This document shows positions 23,330 through 36,800 of a DNA stretch of 64,000 bases, piece after piece. A program made the translations under genes and the position numbers. The stretch's first letter is position 1. Each line of letters starts with the position of its first letter. Source of the DNA: Siphonodentalium dalli (taxonomy: Eukaryota; Mollusca; Scaphopoda; Gadilida; Siphonodentaliidae); the NCBI GenBank assembly GCA_032622095.1, contig CP136062.1, positions 165,004,590 through 165,068,589 on the forward strand. Reading direction: 5' to 3'. The notes under the pieces are model-generated. The model saw only the letters and a list, made by a program, of their open reading frames with translations, made no database searches and was not told where the DNA came from.

Positions 23330-23700
23330 AATTGAACAAGGAGTTCCATCAAAATTTTTTGTTTACAAATTGTGTCCCTGGCTCTGCATCTATTTGACCC
23401 AGTGACCCCCATTTGAACAAATCTGAACCCCAGTCACCCAAGGACCCTCCACATCAAATAAGCTAAATCGGCCCAATGGAAGAAGAAATCATTCTAAGAA
23501 TTACCATGGAGGAATCGAGTTATGGCCCTGCTTTCATAACTATTTAACCCAGTGACCTCATTTGAACAATCTGAATGTGATTCACCTAGGGAGCATCCAC
23601 ACCAGATATGAACCCATTCGGTCTCATGGTTCCGAAGATGTTTGAAGAATTGTTGATGAATGGACAGACGGATGGACGGACGAGGAGTGATGACTATAGC
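23330..23700 (-). repeat. Reverse units of the 180-bp family with terminal GGAC tract
   Basis: CCCAGTCACCCAAGGACCCT, GAGTTATGGCCCTG and the closing GACGGATGGACGGACGAGGA match the units at 17230-19330 in reverse orientation. This is the right-hand end of that family. Confidence 0.6.
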
Positions 23701-24181
23701 AAGAATGGCAACAAGCCATATTTCCTACTAAATCCTGAAAAGTTACCCATAATTCTGCTGTGGTTAAGGGGTCGATTACTTAGGGCATTACGGTATTCAG
23801 TTACAAAAGGGGTGAGAGGAATATAGCACAAATTCATTCATGAAAATTTTATTTCACGATCATGATCAATATAAACCTATGATTGTAATGAATTGTAAGA
23901 GAAATGGCTATGTCACAATGAAATTTCATAAATATAAACAGCAGACTGCTAAAACATTCATAAATACATAACTAAATGGCTACCATGAGAAGCCATGAAT
24001 GAATTCAGGGAACAGTCTCCACATACATAGTAATGCTCCAATTAATCGACTCCTTAACCACAGCAGAATTATGGGCAACTTTTCCGGATTTAGTCAGAAA
24101 TATGGCTTGTTGCCATTCATAGGAAAGCTCTCGGCCATAATTCTGCTGTGGTTAAGGAGTCGATTAATTAGAGCATAACTG
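23699..24181. mobile_element. Tc1-like palindromic MITE (24026-24181) next to a half copy (23699-23795)
   Basis: 24026-24181 is an inverted repeat (TTAACCACAGCAGAATTATG and complement) ending in GAGCATAACTG with TA flanks. 23699-23795 is a single arm of the same family (AATTCTGCTGTGGTTAAGGG). The terminal sequence resembles the 33989-36557 element. Confidence 0.65.
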
Positions 24182-24284
24182 TATACAATTTGTCTCTGAA
24201 AACTGCAGTTTCCATGTTTATGAAGGTCTTTCACTAAAACAAAATATTTTTCAACATAACTTATCAGATTCAGAGAAAAGAAAA

Positions 24285-24690
24285 TGAATATCTGTTCCAG
24301 GACTGAGAATATGTAGCCGGACATTTGCAGAATGAGGTCCCCAGAGGGTGAATTTAGTACCGCACAGCGGGTTAGCATAATTAAATTCAATCTCGGGGTA
24401 CCTCATTGTGTTTAGGCCCAATCTTGTCTGGAAAGTATCTTTATTATTTTAAAAATTAACAAGTTTTTTTTAGTTTATTCATAATTCTTTTCAAGTTTAG
24501 TTTCTCTATATCCCCAAATTGGCACATTGCAGAGGTACCCATTACAATATTCACCTTCTGGGAACTTAAATTTGAGTCTAGGTCTCCCATAGCAGATGCT
24601 GCCAAGCAGAATGAGGTCCCCAGAGGATGTGACCTGACCCTCTGGGGACCTCATTCTGCAAATGTCTGGCACCATATTCTCACTAACTAT
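24285..24690. repeat. GGTCCCCAGAGGGTGAATTT palindrome family, two copies
   Basis: About 24310-24415 and 24596-24672. The second is an uninterrupted stem (GCAGAATGAGGTCCCCAGAG ... CTCTGGGGACCTCATTCTGC). Others lie at 27225-27325, 29130-29230, 29452-29540, 30430-30532, 42532-42786 and 52222-52372. Confidence 0.75.
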
Positions 24691-24773
24691 TTATTAGACA
24701 TTTATATACTCCAACAAATATGGTCGTCTTCAGACATTTATATACTCCAACAAATATGTCCCTCTTCAGACAT

Positions 24774-24818
24774 TTAAAATGCGTATCTTGTTCGGATATC
24801 TTCCAGCTTCTTCGAAAC
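24774..24818 (-). CDS. SF3B3: SF3B3 terminal coding exon
   Basis: 14 codons [14 protein letters not shown] plus TAA (24774-24776). Acceptor GTTTTCAG. The C-terminus is identical in character to animal SF3B3 proteins. Confidence 0.95.
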   Translation of the reverse strand, partial: VSKKLEDIRTRYAF

Positions 24819-27800
24819 CTGAAAACATTAAAAGGATAGAATGATTTTTGGTAAAATAATACTCGCATGAAAATCTAGAATCTGTTGTGCACAACACTGC
24901 TCGGGGATAACAAATAGCAGACTGTCTTACTGCCATCCCCTGCAGTAGGAAAAGCTAATTGATTTCATTGAATTGATTTCATTGGGAATGCCCAAACTAA
25001 ATTGGATGTAGAAATATTATCAAGGGCATGTTAGACAGTGTTGAATTGGATGAGTAACAGACACGGATGGCTCTTCATTAAAATGATGTAAATATATTCA
25101 GGATGACTGGAAGGAAGGCTTTTTTAATTCAGAGAGATTTGCGGAAAATATATCAGGGACACTAAAAGGTAAGTATTCTGCAGATAATCAACAGTTAAAG
25201 TGATGTGAAACACTTGATTAGGGTGATTAACCAACCCTTTACCCAACAAACCGACCAAAAACGCCCAAATAAAGCTTCAACAGCCTAAAATATCTTCGGT
25301 CTGTCTCAATAGAACCATACAAATATGGATATCATTGGAACCGGTTCATTGACCACATTGTGATGGTTACAGTTATGCCCTGTGCCAATGCATTCTCTTA
25401 TATATGCGAGTCGACCATAGGTCGCCTCGCATATATAAGAGAATGCATTGGCCTAAAAAAAATCTTTAACACTTTTTACCATTTTTTCTTACATTCTTTA
25501 ACAATTTTATAATTTTTTCTTACATTTTTTAACAATTTTTATAATATTTTTCGACATTCTTTGACAATTTTATCATTTTTAATATGTGTTAAGCCAATGC
25601 ATTCTCTTATATATGCGAGGCGACCTATGGTCGACTCGCATATATAAGAGAATGCATTGGCACAGGGCCGTTCTGTTGGGTAAAGGGTGATCAAATAGAA
25701 TAATAATCTTGCTCAAAGTAGTTATTTTCTTTTACGAATATTAATCCAAATTGAGAACACACATTGTCATTCTTATATGTTAATGAAATGCAATAACTCT
25801 CGATGGCGAAATCATTTGTTAGTTTATCGCCGATAGTTGCTTCCAGAATCGAGATGTAGATATTTACAATTGAGCACGGCTCAGACGATGTTTTCTATGG
25901 AGTCATATGGTCGATTTCTTTTAAATGTTCGGCGATGTTAGTATAATGCTACATTCCCCAGGTTGACTAGTACTAACTTATCAAATTCACGCACCCGAGC
26001 AAGTCCATAATATGCCTTTAACAAATCATTCAATCAATGCAATGCTGGTAACAGGCTTTCTGACATTTACACAATACTACTTAACTGGATACGGGACCAG
26101 ATGAAAATTATCAGTTGTCAGTTAGACTGGCAGTAATTGGAAGAGAATTGAGTGCCCACAGACTGACTTTCTTTCCTACCTCCTGTCCATATTATTAGAA
26201 GCAGACATACCAAACTAAGAGAGGCTGCAAAGTGTTCAGGTAACTAAACAATACAGAACAAGAGGTACGCTGTCGCGTGGCATTCGCCCCCGACCGTAGC
26301 AATTCGGATTAAGCATGGATGAAACTGCGGATATCCGAGGAGGTCTATATGACCATTCCAAAAGAAGTTTGTACAATCATCACTTCTAGAAATTCCGGAA
26401 ACCCAAAAACAAGCGATCCGGAAACCCAAAAACAAGCAAAAATTCAAATTTTCTAAGTTGAAAAAAGGGGCCATAACTCTGGCAAAAATCATCAGATCAT
26501 ACCCAAATTCGCACTTGACATGTATTTTCATATAACTGATCCACAAAAATACGGGATTTGCAATCGTACCACCAAAGCTCACGCTATCATCTGGAAACCC
26601 CAAAAACAAGAGAAAAATTGAATTTTCGAAGTAAAAAAAGGGCCACAACTCTGGTGAAAATGGGTGGATGAAACCCGCGCTATGCATGTAGCTGTTCCCC
26701 CATGCTGCTCTATCACCATACCAAATATCAGCTAAATCTGCCCAGCGGTTGCTGAACAATAATGCAAAATGTTTGGACGGACGTCGACTATATACCCGCC
26801 GACTTCAAGTCGGGGGCATAATAAGGATACTTGACAGCAATTAAATGTCTAAAGAATGTTTATTCACCTAACATTTCCCTCCAAATATACATAACAATTA
26901 CATACTCTCCAAGGAATATGAGTAAAAAAATGTGTAAGTGCCCCCACATTGCACTACAAATCATTGAGAAATATGATTACATGCCCTTGGGGAAAACATC
27001 CTGATCCTGCACAGATGTCATAAGATGTGTAAAAAACAAAGAACTACACATTTGGGCTATTGGCCGACCATGGGCGTACTCGTGCAATCACAGTAGGATA
27101 ACTTTTGGTCAATTCTTCTATATCCCCTAATTAGCAGAAGATAAGATGCATAATCGAGGTGACTAATTTATTAAACTGGGGAACTTCAATCTGATGCTAA
27201 ATCTCCCATAGCAGTTGAGGCCTAAGCAGAATGAGTTTCCCCAGAGGGTGAATTTGGTGACACCAACCCACAGTGCGGGGGTAGCATCACTTAATTCACC
27301 CTCTGGGGACCTCATTCTGCAAACAATTGAAAGGCTTGAATAGCACAGAAGTGCAGTTCCGTTTTTATATCAAATTGTATATTCCAAAGAAATAAGGTAT
27401 TAAGTGTTTCTCACCTCACTTGTTGTTCTATCTAGTTCATCAGAGATGGTTTTCTGTTTTTGCAATTCTAGAGAATTGTACATTTCACAAAGGTCGCCAT
27501 CAATGACATTCTGAAAATAAAAAAGAGTTTATAATGTAACAGTTTAAAATGTGTTTACATGTAATCTCAAAAGTGCTTACATCTCAATTTGACTGAAAGT
27601 ACTTGCTCAGCCATCACTATCCATTTCTTATGCAAGGTCAAGGAACTAAGGTGAATGTACTCTGCAATAGGAGTTATCATTCAGACGAACAAAATAATTA
27701 GCAAATTCCAAGTCAAAATGAGGCATAAATCAGAAATGGTCAGACTGAATCCAAATTCAAACTTGATCGGGACTTTCTCATATGAAGGCCATACACATAG

Positions 27801-30800
27801 TTTCATCAAATTCTATAAAATACTATTCCAAGATATCATCCGGACAACAAATGTTTCAGATGGACGGACACACATTGCTCATTTCTATATTCCCACAAAT
27901 GTTTTTCTTCATGGGACAACTACCGACAAGACCATCCATCGAAGTATAAATTCTAGACTCATTAAAGTTATCTACCAACACCAAATGAATGCGATTTAAA
28001 ATCTCAACAAGAGCACGCCGTCGGGGCATGTCATAATACGCCCATTTCTGGAGTAGAGTGGGGCAAAGTTTAATTCATTTGTTTGAAACCTTTGACTTAA
28101 GACGAAATAATATTTGAACTTGACCTGTATATCAAATTTGGTTCAGTTCACTCGATTCAATCTAAAGTTGTCATCCGGAAACCACAAATCAGGTAAAATC
28201 TAAGTTGAAAAAGGGGCATAACTCAGTCAAAATCATGTGGACGAAACCCATATTCGAAATTGATCTGTATTTTGGGGTGGTAAACTAATATACCATATTT
28301 GGTTCAGTTCACTCGATTCAATCTAAAGTTATCATCCGGAAATCAAAAGCGGACGGACTGACAGACAACCCATTTAGTATGATTTACATAATACGACCGT
28401 TTTTTCAAACAGGCGTATAAAAATCAACAAACCCAAAATAATGCAGTTGAATCGTGTCGTAATAAGTTAATTTATTCTGATCAAACTTACCTTCACAGGG
28501 AAGTAATACGATCTGTATGAGAGATGGTCACGGCCACATAATGGAGGGTTCTCTGTCCGCATGTGCATTTCCAGATGTTGGAAGAAGTCATGATCCTGGA
28601 AAAGCACAATATTTGAAAAGCTATTAGTTTTATAGATCGAAGTTCAGATCAATGACAAAACACGGCTGTAAATTGATAAAAAATATGGGGGGAGATTGGA
28701 TCGAAATCACTACTTATGTTTTTGCTTAACCCTTTTGTGACGGGTGCTGCACTGGTGCAGCATTAAAGATCTTGTGCCAGTGCAGCATTAAAGATCTTGT
28801 GCCAGTGCATTATCTAATATATGAAAGTCTCCCATAGGGAGCCTCGCATGTATAAGAAAATGCACTGGTTAAAAAGGTCAAAGCAAATATTGTTAGGCCA
28901 ATACATTCTCTTATATATGCAAGGCTCCCTATGGGAGACTCACATATAATAGAGAATGCATTGGCACAGGATTTTCGCACTATTTCAGGAAGCTCATGTC
29001 ATGGAAGTGTTAAAGATATATTTAGTACTTATATCAGTGAATCAAACTGATGAGGGAGTTTCCAGGCACTTTGCCAATGAAGAATATAAACATTCAGCTA
29101 ATATTACCAAGCCTGAAAATAGTGTGTGTGTCATTTGCAGAATGAGGTCCCCAGAGGGTGAAGTCAGTAATGCTATGCCGCACGGCGTGCTAGCTTCATC
29201 AAATCCAACCTCTGGGAACCTCATTCTGATTATGCCTCAACTGCTATGGGAGACCTAGGATCAGATTGACGTTCCCCAGTTGAAGACTTGAAGTTGGTGA
29301 TGTTCACCCATTAGTCGCCTCGATTATGCATTTTATCTTCTAAAAATTAGGTGACATAGAAACTTCCAACAATGCAAAAAGTAACTAAAACAATGTTAAA
29401 TTGAGAACATAGATACTTCCCAGAATATTAAGCTTAAGTTAATGTCTAAGAAGAATAAGGTCCCCAGAGGGTGAATTTGGTGATGTCAGCACACTATCCA
29501 GGATAGCATCACTAAATTCACCCTCTGTGGACCTTATTATGAAAATGAAAGTTACACAATTAGCAGGCTTGAATATTACCAACCCGGTAGTACAATTTCA
29601 TAACACGCGTCTGAACTACATACAATATTTACTTAACTCATTAATCCTTTACCCAACAGAACGGCCCTGTGCCAATGCATTCATATATAAGAGAATGCAT
29701 TGGCTTAACACATATTAAAAATAATAATATTGTCAAAGAATGTAGAAAAATATTATAAAAATTGTTAAAAAATGTAAGAAAAAATGGTAAAAAGTGTTTT
29801 TTAGGCCAATGCATTCTCTTATATATGCGAGGCGACCTATGGTCGACTCGCATATATAAGAGAATGCATTGGCACAGGGCATAACTGTAACCATCACAAT
29901 GTGGTCAATGAACCGGTTCCAATGATATCCATATTTGTATGGTTTTATTGAGACAGACCGAAGATATTTTAGGCTGTTGAAGCTTTATTTGGGCGTTTTT
30001 GGGCGTTTTCGGCCGTTTTGTTGGGTAAAGGGTTAATTCAGAATGATTCCTCATATGAGTTGCTGCATTTAAGATGCTTTCATATAATATTTCTAAATTG
30101 TGAAAACAAAAATTCTGTTGAAATGGGAAAGATTGTATCATGACATCACAAACTAACCTCTGGAGATGTGAATGCTACCAACATTCCGATACCGCCCGAC
30201 AGCGTAGTATAAACTAGAGACTCGGAACCTCCTGGAATCAGCGTGGCTTTCTGTAGTGAAGTGATCACCTCACCTACATGAAAGTTTATTATGATGTCCA
30301 CCTGGAAAAGTAAACATAGTTTATAGCTTACTGCTATTATTGAGCTGAGAAAGTCGACACAAAGACTAACAGAAGCAAACAAACTAACAACACACACATT
30401 GTATATGGATGTCAAACCTGAATATAGTGTGACATTTGCAGAATGGGGTCCCCAGAGGGTGAATTTATTGATGCAACCCAACACATCGGGTTAGCATCAC
30501 CAAATTCACCCAATGGGGACCTTATTCTGCTTAGGCCTCATCTGGGAAGTATCTAGTCTCAATTTAACATGTTTTTAGTTACTTTTTCCCTTCTGTTCAG
30601 TTTCTATGTCCCCTAGTTTGCAGAAGATGAAATGCATAATCGAGGTGACTAATGGGTGAACATCACCAACTTCAACTGGGGAACTTCAACCCGATTCCAG
30701 GTCTCCCATTGCAGTTGAGGCCTAAGCAGAAAGTGGTCCCCAGATTGTGAATTTGGTGACGCTAGCCCACTGTGTGGAATTGTGCTACGTCATTGTGCAG

Positions 30801-33800
30801 ATGTCAGAAACACTATATTCAGGCTTGATGGACATGCTTTTCTCTATGTTGCTGTATCGGAAGATATTTAATCCCATTTCTGAGACTCTTCCCTGGCCAG
30901 AAATAAACTTCATCTCAATACACCAAAGTCCTTATATTCTATATAGTAGATTGCTGTATTTCTAAAATGTAATAGACAGTGAAAATTACTGTAATAGAGT
31001 GCAGACTACACCTGTAATCAATTTCAGGAAAACAAATGGTTACTCTTGCACTAATCTACACGAGAAGGAGCAATATATGTGACCATGACTAACCTTCTGT
31101 GATGCCCCACTGAGCAGCCCTCTATCCCATAATGCTTTATTGCCTGTTGGGTCTTCATCAACATCATCTGAGATATCAGTAGGCAGTCTTATCTAAACAC
31201 GAAAACACTCAAATATCACAAATATGCACATTACATCCCTGTTAAATAGCATCAGCTATCGGTTGAGCAGAGAAAAAAGAAATTCCGTCGGCTATATTTT
31301 AGAACATGCAAATGTTTGTGCAAGAAACAACTTGCTACAGGCATTGTCTTTGTGTCGCCATTAAAATTTTAAGCCAAAGTTTGTCATGATAATGGACCAA
31401 GTTGCAAATATATAATGAAAACTATACCTGGTATGTGCAGAGCATGCAACTATATGCTATCCTAGGCTTTTTGCCGAGGACATTTCTATGACCTAGACAA
31501 ATTTCTGCTAATGAACATGGTTCCATTATGAACAGAGACTTGAAAAGTGATCTTGCAATTTTGTTTAACTTTTTCCAAATATGAAATAAAAATAAATGAA
31601 AATCACAACGTTCGGCTTTGCCAGACAATAACAGATTTTTTTTTAATTTTGGGAGATTAACCTCTTCTATACTAAATACTCATTGATGAGTAGTTATCCA
31701 TTAAGAAATGTTCAGATATTAAGTTCAACAAACATTTCCCTCCAATAAATAGGACTCCTTCTGCACTTTTATTGTCGGTCATCTGCTTATTTTTGCTGAA
31801 CACCCCTCCAGATGAAAAGACCATTCCTATCTACACTTTTATAACTAGATGGGAGAATCCTTTTAGTACAGAAATGGTTAACAATGATTATATTGAATAC
31901 AAATTTTCAATATTGCAAGAAATTAAAAATAAAATTGACATTGGACAATATTTTTCGAACATAGGTTCTTGACAAAAGTATTATTTCAAAACCCAAAATG
32001 TCTCACTAACTATGAATGGTGATTATAGATACTGTGATAAACGCCACATAACTGCAGTATTTGTATCTACCTACAATCATAGGTTAATATTGATCATGAT
32101 CGTGGAATAAAATTTTCATGAATGAATTATGATGTGTACAAAACAGAATGAGTTGAGCTTTAAATACAAAAGGCTGATTTTTATACAACAAAATATACCT
32201 ACCACACAAATATTTCCAAATTTATCTGCTGTAGCAACAGTATTGTAATCCAGCAGGCAACTACTGGTTATCCATCGAGGATTTGTGTCATCAGCAAAGG
32301 TTATCAGTTGGTTTTCTTGTCGCTTGAAGCGCACAAAGTGAATGCTTTCCTGTATGTCAGAAACATACACTCGATTACCCATCGTGTGGAGACCAATAAT
32401 CATATTGGGTATGTGCTGTGAATGAGAAATGTATAAAGGACCTGAACTATCGAGTAATAATAGAAAACAATTGTTGTTAATCAGATATGTAGTATACAAC
32501 AGACAAAAACAATACTGATTTTTCTTCAAATTATGTAAGAAAGTAGAACTATTTGTGGGGTGTCACTATTTTATGGTTTAATTGTTCATGCTGTTATTTT
32601 TTCTTCTTCTGAAGATGGACTGTGTCGTAGGGCCCTGCGAATCGGGGATTTCCTTTCGAATCGAATCTCGAATCGAATCACGAGAATGATTCGCGAATCG
32701 AATCGAGTCTCGAATCGAATCTACACCTTTCGCAGACATCGAAATTTAACATGATTGTACCGGAGAAAAGTTGAACAAACACCATTAGATTCGTGTAAAT
32801 CATAAACAACTCGACATGTGTATTATTTTCATTTCTTATTAAGAATATAATGTACTATTTTAGTCATTTACATGGCTCTGGTTCAAACATCGGCGTTAAC
32901 CATCGCGCAAAATAGTCATACTTTTCGATCAAAAAATCGAACAACGTTACGATACAGACTCAAAAGGTCTCCCATCAACGACAACAAATGTTAGAAGGGC
33001 TGCATCAAACTGTTTTTTTTTGTGTCTGGCATAATTATGCGTTTGGGGACGAAATGTTGGCCCATCGTGGACTGTTTCTTGGGTGCAGAATCATGATCAC
33101 CTACTTGCGAATTTTCTGGAAGTTCAACTTTAGGCTTTTTTGAATTTTCCGTTTGTGTCGTTCTCTCGAACAGAGCGGGGTGCTTCTGCTGGACATGCAG
33201 CCTAAGGTGTGTTGTTGTACCCGTGGGTTGAACAGACAAAAGCGTGGTGCAGTGCTTACATGCATATTTGTTCTCGCCTTTTAATAAATTGAACAGGCAA
33301 CGAAACTCAGCCATTTTGGTTTTGTATTATTTTGTAAACACGCGCCTCAGGAATTCCCAATTACGTCACTTCAATAGTCATTACGACATTACCTACTTTG
33401 GTTCTATTTATAGATTATTGGTAGACGAGGCGATCCGTTTGATATCGATGTCTCGAGCCGCACGATTATTTCTTTGTTTATAGGGCATAACAATTGGGTT
33501 GTTTTCATCGGGTTATGACAGTTGAATGAGTTGATTGCCAATATATGATGTCTGATCATGAATGATTCGAAAATACTCGAATCGAATCGAATCAGGACGA
33601 CCGATTCGCGAATCGAATCGAATCTCGAAGCTTCGCAGGGTCCTTCTGTGTCGATTCCATTTGGTCATTATTAATGAAAATAGGATTAGAATAGATATCA
33701 TATATAGCCTGCCGAGACAGACAAGACTGAATAAGTTTTTAATAACGTCATTTATTTGTGTATGAGCGGGATTTCATGGCAAAGGTCGGCAGGGGGAATG

Positions 33801-36800
33801 GGTCCGGGCGGCGGACCCGCAGCCGGCCTGGCGGAAACCCTGTGTTGGTCCTTAAAATATCATGCATAAGTACATACATCTTAAGTGCGCAAAATTTACT
33901 TAATTTTTACTGTTTTGGATGGGACAACACCAATAAAATTGGATATAACATCTATATAAATGAGTGTACCTTAATACAGGTATAATATACAGCACTGCTC
34001 AAATTAAGCGACCTTTTTAAACGAGGTGTACATGCGTTAATACCGCGGTGCAATACCGCTGATTCGAGGTTGCACTACCACGCGCGTACCACCACGATGT
34101 TCGCGGTACCACCGCACTACCAGTGGTAACGAATGTTGGTACCGAGGTGGCACGCGGTAATGCACCGCACAAATGCGGTGATATTACCGCTACGCGGTAG
34201 CGTTTTTGTAACGGGATTCGATGTCTGACCGTCAATCTTCCAAAATAGGATGGCCGTTCTCCATTCATGATTGTCTACCGTGAAGTGTATTATTAAAATA
34301 TTGAAATAGATGAAAGCCGAGTATCGGGAAATATACCCGGCTTCCAGATTAAGTAAAGGTAAGTATAAGTTACTTTGAGAAAGTAATTTTTAAATTAAAT
34401 GTGAATATTATAACACTTCTAGTCTTGTTTTATTGCCCAAAAACCCTGTGAATGACGCTATTTTGTGAGCAGTGTGGGTTATCGGGAAGGGAACAAATGA
34501 TTTCGGCCATTTTAGACAGCTCGGTAAATCCCTGTATATATAGTCTATATCAATCTTCAGATGTACGTGATCCCCAAATTGAATGATAACGATAATATTT
34601 AAATAGTTCCCAGAATAAATATAGTTGTTAACTTTATTGACATTCATTAACTTCAAATCACAAACACCATTTGTTTGTATAATGGGAATTATTGTCCTAG
34701 CAATAAAAGACACAAAGTGGAACTGCCGTATATCCAGGGAAAACAAATACATTCTGTGCAAAAGCATGTGTCACTGATTACGTCATACTCCAGCTGGGAT
34801 AGACTCTGTTAATATAGGACACGGGACAATCAGATGTCGTCATGTCTTTTTATAACTGGCCTCAATGGGTGAAATAAATATTTGTGTTTTGTTGATGGTG
34901 CTATCAGTAAAACTACACATGTGACGCCCGAATGTCTATCGCTGTTTTGGACACTTCTATTTTAATTACTTCAATGCGTCCGTTTAGCTTACATAATGCT
35001 CGTAGAAGGTAGTTCAGATATTTATCAATCTATTTTGGTATTGCGAATAATATGTGTATTTTGGGGGAGAAAACCGCCACGTGGCTTTAAGCAGACAAGG
35101 CTCATTCAATCTTTAAAATGTTGTGCACGTAATAGCTATTTATAAATATTTGTCGCACAAAAGTGAGACAAACGCTCTTTATTGCTACCATATCAGGAAT
35201 AAACTAACAAGGACTAAAACACACCGAATTCGATCACTTAAAATAATTATGTTACAATGTTAACCTCTGTATATAACCAAACAAACATATTTAGAGGTCA
35301 ACTTTCCAACACCATGAATGTTTTTCTTCCGAATCACGATTAGATAGGAATATGTGATATAATTTATACTGCGACCCACCGAGAACTACAAGCGCACGCC
35401 CTCGCCAAAAGTTGCAATTTCACATCAAACAATGCCGCCCGACACACACTCGTGAGCTCAATGAATGTTCACGTAACAAAATCAAAGACTGATTTGACAA
35501 CGTTGTGTCTTAATGATCAATGTTTGGTGTTTTACGTGTCTTTTGTCGCGCACATTGGTGATAACAACTTTGCTGCATGACATGTGCACGCTTTCTTAGT
35601 TACACATTTTATTCCCACCGACAAGAAATCTTGAGGCGCAAATGTTTGTAAATTGCTTTACTATTTCACGCATGAGTACTATCGTATGTCTTGATGACAT
35701 TATACTATTTACGCGCCGATTATGTTTGGCATTTGAACAAACTATAGATTTGAACGAATATGAATATTTCTGCAATGAACGCCGCCCTTGCCTCTAAGAC
35801 TAAAATCGGACTATTACTAATGCACCGTCCCCGCTGGTTTCGACCAAATTCAGATAAATGGAGGATTTACTTCTCCCATTTTATAAGAAATTTAGATTTC
35901 GGAAACACAAAAAAAAAAAAAAAATTCTGCATTAGTGGAAACCTATATAGGAATCGGGTGCGTAAATCGTTTGACGATATGTAAGATAAGTTACCAACAA
36001 CAAAACTATTACTCCACGATGCTTTGCGTAATCGCCGTAAGCAACTATAGCTGAGTTCAAAAACCGCAGATGTGGTTAAAAATTATTATAATAATCTGAT
36101 TTTCAGGTAAAAATATTTCATATATATACATGACACGAGATTAAACGTGATGTACGTGTAAATTTGTAATATGTTATATGTTAACCCGACATGTTCATGT
36201 ACTTTGCCCATATGTACTCCGATTGCATTATTATTCAGTTATATTCATTACGTACATAATTATGTGCAGCTTACAGGTATTTATTCAATACAAAAGTTAT
36301 TCATAATCATTTACCCACGATGTGAGGCCTTGTTTCAGACGTGTTCTCTCTCCGCGGTGGAGGGCTGTTAGCGGTAAATTGAACGCGGTCACGAAAAAAA
36401 TAACGTGGTGACCTGCGGTAACCAACGGTCAAAATACCGTACCAGTACCGCCCTCCGCTGCGGTACAGAATGATTACTGCGGTATTTTGGTGGTATCACC
36501 GCGGTAAGTACCGGCCCATAACCTCGTTAAACAGGTCACTTAATGAGAGCATAGCTGTATATGGTAAACTCAGTACACATTATAACGTAGGACGTGGGCG
36601 TTCTTACTTATTTTATTTCAGCTTTCTGACCGATTCTTAAACTGCCTATAGAGTAGGGTGCTCTGCCTGTCATTAACTTGTGTCCGCTTCCGGTGGGCAA
36701 GTCACGGTACCCTTTTGTCGTGGACTCAGGTGTCAATGGGCATCCACCATTAACTCACACATGTGGGTCACACAACGGTACTCTACTTCAGATCTATGCT

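Larger units (their letters stand above)
24819..27414 (-). other. SF3B3 last intron: MITE B, inverted dispersed repeat, reverse pearl-like repeat
   Basis: Contains the family-B MITE at 25231-25690, the repeat shared with 51200-51510, a reverse dispersed repeat (26236-26822) and one palindrome copy (27225-27325). The open frame at 26244-26759 lies in repeat DNA and is not a gene. Confidence 0.6.

Noticed and set aside
26244-26759. 171-codon minus-strand ORF
   Set aside because: It lies inside a dispersed repeat with the same units at 28008-28420. There is no domain, and composition follows the repeat.
32203-32207. Alternative donor of SF3B3 exon g four bases downstream
   Set aside because: It would shift the frame into exon h; GTAGGT gives the conserved ICV-IRLP junction.
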